Below are positions 1-4,907 of a DNA stretch of 7,913 bases, piece after piece. Positions within the stretch are counted from its first letter, which is position 1. The number at the start of each line of letters is the position of its first letter. Made by a program: the position numbers and the translations under genes. Origin of the DNA: an uncultured Collinsella sp. (lineage in GTDB: Bacteria; Actinomycetota; Coriobacteriia; Coriobacteriales; Coriobacteriaceae); the NCBI GenBank assembly GCA_902494685.1, contig CABUUE010000067.1, positions 1-7,913 on the forward strand. Reading direction: 5' to 3'. Under the pieces are notes generated by a model. That model was not told the origin of the DNA, made no database searches, and saw only the letters and a program-made list of their open reading frames with translations.

Positions 1-518
1 ATGAGCGTGTCCACGCCGCCGTTGGCAAGCAGACCCGCCAGGGCGCCGTGGCCGGTGCCACCGGTGCCTACGACCTGCTCGTTGAGCACCTTGCCATCCT
101 GGATGTCGTAGATCTTGAACTGTTCGCTGCGGCCAAAGTGCATAAAGATGTTGCCGTTGTCGTACGTCGTTGCCACCCTCATGGTGCCGACCTCCTTTGC
201 TGGCCATGCGGCCGTTGTCGTGGTGATGGGGGAGTATGCGATATTGCCGCCCTCGATGATGAGCGCCCGACCATTTACCAGCGCGTTTGCCACCTTGCGA
301 TGCGCTCGGCTGCAAATAGCCGCCACCGTGGCGCGCGCGATGCCCATCTGCTGTGCGACTGCCTCTTGGTTAAGGCCTTCCAGGTCGCACAGGCGCAGCA
401 CCTCGAGTTCGTCGATCGTCATGTCGATGGCGTCTCCACTGGCTAGGCCGTCGGGGGTAAAGCCGCGGTATTCGGGGATGATCCCAACGCGGCGCAATTT
501 TTCGTGTCTTCCTGCCAT
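1..518 (-). CDS. DUF134 helix-turn-helix protein fused to NifX/NifB-type cluster-binding domain (partial, 3' end off the window)
   Basis: Reading leftwards from ATG at 518, the frame stays open to the window edge (172 complete codons). Residues 1-91 match the DUF134 (UPF0251) family: a basic N-terminus with RRVG, then the acidic TIDELEVLRLCDLEGL segment (34-49), then a helix-turn-helix of sigma-region-4 style (QEAVAQQMGIARATV, 51-65) and RKVANALVNGRAL. After a Thr-rich linker (98-103), residues 113-172 resemble the NifX/dinitrogenase Fe-Mo cofactor family, with MRVATTYDNGNIFMHFGRS, an FKIYDI strand and HGALAGLLANGGVDTLI. That family binds metal clusters. DUF134 proteins often lie beside or are fused to such domains, so a cluster-sensing regulator is a reasonable inference, not a demonstrated role. 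A GGAG Shine-Dalgarno 5 nt before the ATG supports the start. A second strong start lies inside the gene at 182. It diverges from thyA. Confidence 0.85.
   Translation of the reverse strand, partial: MAGRHEKLRRVGIIPEYRGFTPDGLASGDAIDMTIDELEVLRLCDLEGLNQEAVAQQMGIARATVAAICSRAHRKVANALVNGRALIIEGGNIAYSPITTTTAAWPAKEVGTMRVATTYDNGNIFMHFGRSEQFKIYDIQDGKVLNEQVVGTGGTGHGALAGLLANGGVDTL
180..198 (-). promoter_or_regulatory. Internal ribosome binding site and ATG at the start of the NifX-like domain
   Basis: On the minus strand AAAGGAGGT (198 to 190) is followed by 7 nt and an in-frame ATG (182-180). This is a stronger Shine-Dalgarno than that of the annotated gene start. The ATG falls exactly where the NifX-like domain begins (MRVATTYDNGN). 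No stop codon separates it from the DUF134 part, so both a fusion and a free NifX-like product could be made. The site could also be a chance effect of the codons for AKEVG. Confidence 0.5.
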
Positions 519-532
519 ACACTCTCCAAATC

Positions 533-544
533 TGACATATGTCA
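533..544. promoter_or_regulatory. Candidate operator 1: perfect 12-bp palindrome
   Basis: TGACATATGTCA is a perfect inverted repeat. It lies 15 bp upstream of the DUF134-NifX start codon and falls about where transcription should begin from the promoter at 550-577. A nearly identical copy is at 586-597, with centres 53 bp apart, close to five helical turns. Read on opposite strands the two copies share TCTGACATATGyCA. The natural candidate ligand is the adjacent helix-turn-helix protein acting on its own promoter, which is an inference from position. Confidence 0.6.
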
Positions 545-549
545 ACAAT

Positions 550-577
550 AGAATAGCGAACGTGCGGATTTGCGCAA
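550..577 (-). promoter_or_regulatory. Candidate promoter of the DUF134-NifX gene
   Basis: Reading the minus strand, TTGCGC (577 to 572) and TATTCT (555 to 550) are separated by 16 bp, a plausible -35/-10 pair. The expected start point coincides with operator 1. A rival reading uses TTGACA inside the operator itself as the -35, but its -10 would overlap the start codon. Confidence 0.4.
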
Positions 578-585
578 GTAATTCC

Positions 586-597
586 TGGCATATGTCA
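586..597. promoter_or_regulatory. Candidate operator 2: near-perfect 12-bp palindrome
   Basis: TGGCATATGTCA differs from the copy at 533-544 at one base. It lies just upstream of the candidate -35 element of the DUF134-NifX promoter, so the two copies bracket that promoter. It is also about 50 bp upstream of the candidate -10 of thyA, so an effect on thyA cannot be excluded. Confidence 0.55.
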
Positions 598-644
598 GAA
601 AATGAGGGGTTATGTTTGGGCTGTGGGGCCGCGTGCGCCTGGGC

Positions 645-650
645 TACAAT
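645..650 (+). promoter_or_regulatory. thyA: Candidate -10 element of the thyA-folA operon
   Basis: TACAAT lies 34 bp upstream of the thyA start codon and gives a short leader. No convincing -35 hexamer is found at the usual spacing, so the promoter may depend on an activator, or the call may be wrong. Confidence 0.4.
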
Positions 651-684
651 AAAAATCGCTTATAGACGACTGACAGGAGGGTCA

Positions 685-1533
685 ATGAGCAAGGCTGATC
701 AACAGTTTGTAGCCATGTGCCGCGACATTCTGGACCATGGCACCACCACCGAGGGCCAAAAGGTCCGTCCGGTGTGGGAGGACGGCACCCCTGCCTATAC
801 CATTAAAAACTTTGGCGTTACGGCGCGCTACGACCTGCGCGAGGAGTTCCCTGCGCTCACCCTGCGCCGCACGGCGCTTAAGTCTGCGATGGACGAGATT
901 TTGTGGATCTATCAAAAGAAGTCCAATAACGTCCATGACCTCAACAGCCATATTTGGGACGAGTGGGCCGATGAGACCGGCTCCATCGGTAAGGCCTACG
1001 GGTACCAGATTGGCCAGAAGAGCCATTATGCCGAGGGCGATTTCGACCAGATGGACCGAGTGCTGTACGATCTTAAGCACACACCGTACAGTCGCCGCAT
1101 CATGACCAACACGTATGTGTTTAGCGACCTGTCCGAGATGCACCTGTATCCGTGCGCGTACAGCGTGACCTATAACGTCACGCAGCGCCCGCAGGACGAT
1201 AAGCCCACACTCAACATGATTCTCAATCAGCGCAGCCAGGACATTTTGGCCGCGAACAACTGGAACGTGTGCCAGTATGCCATTCTGCTGATGATAGTCG
1301 CGCAGTCCGTCGATATGATTCCCGGCGAGCTGCTGCACGTGATCGCCGACGCCCATATCTACGACCGTCATGTCGATATCGTCCGCGAGCTTATCGAGCG
1401 TCCGCAGTTTGCGGCTCCCAAGGTAACGCTCAACCCCGATGTGCATGATTTCTATGCGTTTACGACCGATGATCTGATCGTCGAGGGCTATGAGCACGGC
1501 CCGCAGGTTAAGAACATCCCCATTGCGGTGTAG
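685..1533 (+). CDS. thyA: Thymidylate synthase
   Basis: Thymidylate synthase methylates dUMP to dTMP using methylene-tetrahydrofolate, which it oxidises to dihydrofolate; it is cytosolic and works as a dimer. From ATG 685 the protein has 282 residues, a normal family length. Visible hallmarks are SRR at 136-138 (dUMP phosphate arginines from the partner subunit), the catalytic Cys157 in the LYPCAYS segment, QRSQD at 182-186, Asn194 in the NNWNV loop and HIY at 224-226. The C-terminus NIPIAV fits the family's mobile tail. Instead of the RTGTGT loop of the E. coli enzyme it has VRPVWEDGTPA (28-38), the form I recall from some Firmicutes-type ThyA proteins. The start is fixed by AGGAGG (675-680) 4 nt upstream. 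The frame stays open back to 115, but that stretch lies over the divergent gene. folA follows after 9 bp. Confidence 0.96.
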   Translation: MSKADQQFVAMCRDILDHGTTTEGQKVRPVWEDGTPAYTIKNFGVTARYDLREEFPALTLRRTALKSAMDEILWIYQKKSNNVHDLNSHIWDEWADETGSIGKAYGYQIGQKSHYAEGDFDQMDRVLYDLKHTPYSRRIMTNTYVFSDLSEMHLYPCAYSVTYNVTQRPQDDKPTLNMILNQRSQDILAANNWNVCQYAILLMIVAQSVDMIPGELLHVIADAHIYDRHVDIVRELIERPQFAAPKVTLNPDVHDFYAFTTDDLIVEGYEHGPQVKNIPIAV

Positions 1534-1542
1534 GTGACGCGC

Positions 1543-2061
1543 ATGACGTGTAAGCTTTCTGCTATTGTCGCCGTGTGCGATGACTGGGGCATTGGTTGCG
1601 AGGGCGACATGGTCGTGTCCAATCGCGCCGATATGCGCCATTTTGTGGCGTGTACCAAGGGGTGCCCGGTCATTATGGGACGCAAGACCCTACTGAGTTT
1701 TCCCGGCGGGCGTCCGCTCAAGAACCGCCGCAATATCGTGCTTACCCGCGACGAGAGCTTTGCCCCCGAGGGCGTTGACGTGGTGCATAGTATCGACGAG
1801 GCGCTCGCCGCGGTTTCCGATGAGCCCGTTGCCTGGGTGATTGGTGGCGGCGAGGTGTATCGGCAGTTTTTGCCGTATTGCGCCGAGGCCGAGGTCACGC
1901 ACGACCATTGCACCCATGCCGTGGACACGTACTTTCCCGACTTGGACGCCGACCCCGCGTGGGAGATTGCGCGGCGTGGCGGTGTTGCCACGATTGCCTC
2001 GGGCGAGGGCGACGAGGGTGTCGATTATGAGTTCGTGACGTATCGTCGCGTTGAGGCGTAA
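1543..2061 (+). CDS. folA: Dihydrofolate reductase
   Basis: Dihydrofolate reductase reduces DHF to THF with NADPH and regenerates the cofactor used up by ThyA directly upstream. The protein has 172 residues from ATG 1543. It shows the Met20-loop region GIG (16-18), the acidic substrate residue Asp30 (aligned to E. coli Asp27), VIMGRKT (43-49), NRRNIVLTRD (61-70, with the glutamate-binding arginine), and the NADPH motif VIGGGEVYRQFLP (99-111). The Trp normally found at the E. coli Trp22 position is replaced by Val in MVVSNRAD. ATG 1543 is preferred because TAGGTG sits 6 nt before it. A GTG at 1534 directly after the thyA stop would add three residues but has no Shine-Dalgarno. The tight spacing implies co-transcription with thyA. 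Confidence 0.93.
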   Translation: MTCKLSAIVAVCDDWGIGCEGDMVVSNRADMRHFVACTKGCPVIMGRKTLLSFPGGRPLKNRRNIVLTRDESFAPEGVDVVHSIDEALAAVSDEPVAWVIGGGEVYRQFLPYCAEAEVTHDHCTHAVDTYFPDLDADPAWEIARRGGVATIASGEGDEGVDYEFVTYRRVEA

Positions 2062-2103
2062 ATCGCCTGGCGTGAACGGTATTATCGGGTTGATTGAATG
2101 TAT

Positions 2104-2130
2104 GGGGCGGCGCTTAGCGTCGCCTCGTTT
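2104..2130 (+). terminator. Candidate intrinsic terminator after thyA-folA
   Basis: GGCGGCGC (2106-2113), a TTA loop and GCGTCGCC (2117-2124) form an 8-bp stem with one G-U pair, 45 bp after the folA stop. The T tract is short (TCGTTT), so termination may be partial. The placement between two gene groups supports the call. Confidence 0.6.
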
Positions 2131-2170
2131 GGTATAGATGTGCTGTAAAGAAGGGTGCGGGCAGGCTGCT

Positions 2171-3085
2171 ATGACTGATGCCGTTGAGGTTCTGCGAATT
2201 GATTCGCTCGAGGACGAGCGGCTCGATGCCTACGTGCGACTGACCGAGCGCGAGCTGCGCTGCGTGCTGGAGCCGCAAAAGGGCATCTTTATCGCCGAGA
2301 GTGCCAAGGTTATTGAGCGCGCGGTGCGTGCCGGATACGAGCCGGTGAGCTTTCTTTTGGGCGAACGCTGGCTCGACCAGATGATGCCGCTGTTTGAGCG
2401 CCTGGTTGTGCGCGAGGGCGCAGGTCCGGTTCCTGTGTTCGTGGCTTCCATGGAACTTATGGAGCAGCTGACGGGCTTTAACGTGACGCGCGGTGCGCTC
2501 GCGGCGTTTCGTCGCCCGCGGCAGATTCCGGTTGATGAGTTCTTGGGTGGCGTCGTCGAGGCGGCGGGGGAGCGCCCGGTGCGCGTGTGCGTGCTCGAGG
2601 GTATTGTCGACCACACGAACGTGGGTGCGATTTTCCGCTCGGCCGCCGCGCTCAATGTCGACGGTATTTTGGTCAGTCCGACGTGCTGCGACCCGCTGTA
2701 CCGTCGCTCGGCCCGCGTGAGCATGGGCACGGTGTTTCAGGTGCCGTGGACGCGTATTGGCAGCGAGGCTCGTGTGTGGCCGCACGATGGCCTGGCGGCA
2801 CTGCACGAAGCCGGTTTTTCGTGCGCTGCGATGGCGCTGACGGACGACTCCGTTTCGCTGGACGATCCTGCGATGCAGGAGGTTGATCGCCTGGCGATCT
2901 TTATGGGCACCGAGGGTGCCGGCCTGGGCGCCAAGACCATCGCGGGCTGCGACCGGGCCGTGCGCATTCCGATGGCGCACGGGGTCGATTCGCTCAACGT
3001 GGCCGCGGCGAGTGCCGTCGCATTTTGGCAGCTGTGCCCGCACGTGAGCAATGAGTATCACTACCAGCCGGGTTTGTATCACTAG
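2171..3085 (+). CDS. SpoU/TrmH-family RNA 2'-O-ribose methyltransferase
   Basis: A SAM-dependent RNA 2'-O-methyltransferase of the knotted SPOUT class, probably acting on rRNA or tRNA; the exact target cannot be told from sequence. In the 304-residue protein, positions 35-63 (KGIFIAESAKVIERAV and onwards) fit the N-terminal substrate-binding domain. The three SpoU motifs follow in order: HTNVGAIFRSAAAL (148-161), FMGTEGAGL (244-252), and RIPMAHGVDSLNVAAA (265-280), which forms the knot and SAM pocket. Asn150 and Arg156 are the usual catalytic and binding residues of motif 1. An in-frame ATG at 2138 would add 11 residues, but it lacks a Shine-Dalgarno and overlaps a possible -10 (TATAGA, 2133-2138). 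I therefore prefer ATG 2171, which has GCAGG 5 nt upstream, although this is a weak site. The gene appears monocistronic. Confidence 0.88.
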   Translation: MTDAVEVLRIDSLEDERLDAYVRLTERELRCVLEPQKGIFIAESAKVIERAVRAGYEPVSFLLGERWLDQMMPLFERLVVREGAGPVPVFVASMELMEQLTGFNVTRGALAAFRRPRQIPVDEFLGGVVEAAGERPVRVCVLEGIVDHTNVGAIFRSAAALNVDGILVSPTCCDPLYRRSARVSMGTVFQVPWTRIGSEARVWPHDGLAALHEAGFSCAAMALTDDSVSLDDPAMQEVDRLAIFMGTEGAGLGAKTIAGCDRAVRIPMAHGVDSLNVAAASAVAFWQLCPHVSNEYHYQPGLYH

Positions 3086-3119
3086 GCAGTTATTCCGCAC
3101 CGTGCTCTAATTCGAGGTG

Positions 3120-3148
3120 TTTCGGTCGACGCCGGTCGGTGCTAAGCT
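3120..3148 (+). promoter_or_regulatory. Weak candidate promoter of the MATE gene
   Basis: TGC followed by TAAGCT (3140-3148) resembles an extended -10. The hexamer at the correct distance (3120-3125, TTTCGG) is a poor -35. It lies in the 125-bp gap between the methyltransferase and the transporter, where no strong terminator hairpin is visible, so read-through transcription is also possible. Confidence 0.25.
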
Positions 3149-3210
3149 GGTATTGGCTTTGGTTTTAATTTGCTGTTTTGTCGGTTGACGTGCGCTTTTG
3201 GGGAGGGCGT

Positions 3211-4560
3211 GTGGCTAAGAAATCTACGGCTATCGATGTAACGCAGGGTGTCATTTGGCAGCAGCTGCTTTCGCTGTGCGTTCCCATCTTCTTTAGCTCG
3301 TTTTTTCAGCAGGCCTACACGCTTATCGGTACCTATATCGTCGGCCAGTTTGGCGGCAAGCTCGCATTGGGCGGGATCCAGGCAACGATGGTGCTCACCG
3401 AGCTCTGCATTGGCTTTTGCGTTGGCGTCGGCGCCGGCTGCGCGGTCATTACCGGTCAGTATTTTGGCCAGCACGATGATGAGCGACTGAGTCGTTCGGT
3501 CCATACGGCCATGACGCTCGCGCTGGTGGGTGGTATCGTTTTCTCGATTCTTGGCATGGTGTTCGTTGAGCCCATGCTGGTGCTTATGAACACGCCGCAT
3601 GAACTATTGGCCGAGGGCGTGGCCTATGCTCGCTGTTATTTTGCCGCGATGGTTGCGGCACTGCTGCTTAATATGGGAACCGCACTGCTGCGTGCCGTGG
3701 GCGACACGCGCGGGCCTGCTGTGATCATCGCTTCCGGCTGCCTTGTTAATGCGGTTTTGGATATCATCTTCGTTGCCGTGCTTCATATGGAGGCTCTGGG
3801 CTGTGGCATCGCGGTGGCGCTGACCATTTGCTCCAACGCCACGATGATCGTGATTCGTATGATGCACGCACCGGGTGCGTGGCGGCTTTCACTGTCCAAA
3901 CTCGGCATTGATCCTGGCATTTGTAAGAGCATGATCTCGTGTGGTCTGCCGCTTGGCTTTCAGTCTGCTGCGTATTCGATTTCCAACGTTTTGATTCAGG
4001 TGTCGGTCAACTCGTTTGGTGCCGATGTCACCACGGCTTGGGGTCTTTCGGGCCGCCTGGATGGCATTGTCTGGATGGTTACCGAGGCGCTTGGCGTGTC
4101 GATCACCACGTTCTCGGCACAGAACTTTGGCGCGCGCAACTACGAGCGCATGCGCAAGGGCTACCATACGTCGCTCGTGCTGTCGTTTATGCTCATTGGT
4201 GGCCTGTCTGCCGTGCTGCTGGTATTCTCGGGTCCGCTGTCTCGTCTGTTTGTCGACGATGCTTCGATTTCGGCGTACACCACGACGATTCTTCATTTTA
4301 TCGCGCCGTTCTACGCGATTTTCTCGATTATCGAGAACGCGTCGGGTTCCATCCGCGGCGCCGGCGTGAGCTTGCAGCCCATGCTGCTCACGATTTTTGG
4401 CACCGTCGTGCTCAGGGTGATCTGGGTGTTTGCGATTATGCCGTTCGATCCGTCGCTTGAGCACCTGCTGCTGGTCTACCCCGTAACCTGGGTAATCACC
4501 GCCATGATGTTCACCGTCTACCATCACAGCGGCAACTGGCTCGGCCGCGCCACTGCCTAG
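3211..4560 (+). CDS. MATE-family (multi antimicrobial extrusion) transporter
   Basis: An inner-membrane antiporter of the MATE family, which usually exports cationic drugs or metabolites in exchange for Na+ or H+; the substrate is unknown here. The 449-residue length is typical, and hydrophobic stretches fit 12 transmembrane helices in two homologous halves. Diagnostic segments are LSLCVPIFFSSFFQQAY (20-36), the RAVGDTRGP signature (161-169), the second-half entry ISCGLPLGFQSAAYSISNV (242-260), and the mirrored GSIRGAGVSLQP (379-390). GTG 3211 is chosen as start because GGGGAGGG (3200-3207) lies just before it. The frame is open to a TTG at 3178 with no ribosome site, and those extra residues are not hydrophobic or conserved in kind. 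It stands alone between the methyltransferase and the cobO relic, with no adjacent regulator. Confidence 0.93.
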   Translation: MAKKSTAIDVTQGVIWQQLLSLCVPIFFSSFFQQAYTLIGTYIVGQFGGKLALGGIQATMVLTELCIGFCVGVGAGCAVITGQYFGQHDDERLSRSVHTAMTLALVGGIVFSILGMVFVEPMLVLMNTPHELLAEGVAYARCYFAAMVAALLLNMGTALLRAVGDTRGPAVIIASGCLVNAVLDIIFVAVLHMEALGCGIAVALTICSNATMIVIRMMHAPGAWRLSLSKLGIDPGICKSMISCGLPLGFQSAAYSISNVLIQVSVNSFGADVTTAWGLSGRLDGIVWMVTEALGVSITTFSAQNFGARNYERMRKGYHTSLVLSFMLIGGLSAVLLVFSGPLSRLFVDDASISAYTTTILHFIAPFYAIFSIIENASGSIRGAGVSLQPMLLTIFGTVVLRVIWVFAIMPFDPSLEHLLLVYPVTWVITAMMFTVYHHSGNWLGRATA

Positions 4561-4582
4561 CTATTGGGGACGTCCGCAATGG

Positions 4583-4830
4583 CTAGTATTCGATGCCTTG
4601 GCGGGCTAGGAGGCCTTCGTCGAAGTAGTGTTTGACGGGGCGCATTTCGGTTACTAGGTCGGCAAGGTCGGCGAGGGGTAGCAAGCAGCGGCCGGCGAGC
4701 ACGAGTTCCGTGGTGGCGGGCTTTATCGCAATCAGTTCCTCGACATCCTCTCGCGCCCCAAAGCAGCCGTCGTCTTGCCCTTGCCGTCGCCTGTATAGAT
4801 TTGAACCTTGCCGACTTACAGTGATGCCAT
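4583..4830 (-). pseudogene. cobO: Decayed corrinoid adenosyltransferase gene (CobO/BtuR/CobA type), internally deleted
   Basis: Intact members adenosylate cob(I)alamin or corrinoids with ATP and are about 170-200 residues long. Here only both ends remain. From ATG 4830 (AAAGGA 5 nt upstream) the reading is MASL, then a TAA stop at 4818-4816. The same frame then reads VGKVQIYTGDGKGKTTAALG, the family's N-terminal P-loop, at about 4815-4756. Near 4750 the frame shifts, and 55 codons (4750-4586) read EDVEELIAIKP, TELVLAGR, ADLVTEMRPVKHYFDEG and ARQGIEY, which is exactly the family's C-terminus with its correct stop at 4585-4583. Roughly 100 residues between the halves are missing. An early stop, a frameshift and a large deletion together make function very unlikely. 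It lies tail-to-tail with the MATE gene and divergent from ftsH. Confidence 0.85.
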
Positions 4831-4877
4831 CTCTGTCCTTTCGTGCCCGGCGTCGGTTTATCGCCGTCCGGGTTGGG

Positions 4878-4883
4878 TATTCT
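4878..4883 (+). promoter_or_regulatory. ftsH: Candidate -10 element of ftsH
   Basis: TATTCT, the same hexamer proposed for the DUF134-NifX promoter, lies 24 bp upstream of the first ftsH ATG. No good -35 is found. An imperfect GC-rich hairpin (CCCGG 4846-4850 with CCGGG 4868-4872) lies just upstream and may be the end of another transcript or a binding site. Confidence 0.35.
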
Positions 4884-4907
4884 AGAAAACATTATCAACC
4901 CCAGTAG

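Noticed and set aside
48..446. 132-codon plus-strand frame at the left end
   Set aside because: It is antisense to the DUF134-NifX frame, which shows clear domain signatures, and its product has none.
115..684. 190-codon upstream extension of the thyA frame
   Set aside because: It runs over the divergent DUF134-NifX gene and the operator region; the AGGAGG at 675-680 fixes thyA at 685 and the protein from there has normal length.
682..1641. 319-codon minus-strand frame opposite thyA
   Set aside because: It is a shadow of thyA codon bias, has no recognisable domain and spans the thyA-folA junction.
2114..3100. 328-codon minus-strand frame opposite the RNA methyltransferase
   Set aside because: It is antisense to a gene with all three SpoU motifs; its Arg/His-rich product is typical of antisense frames.
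3086..3210. Terminator between the methyltransferase and MATE genes
   Set aside because: Only short, bulged pairings (for example CAC/GTG and CTC/GAG near 3097-3118) are present without a proper T tract.
4846..4872. GC-rich hairpin upstream of ftsH as a terminator or riboswitch
   Set aside because: The stem is interrupted by an internal loop, has no T tract and matches no riboswitch core that I recognise.
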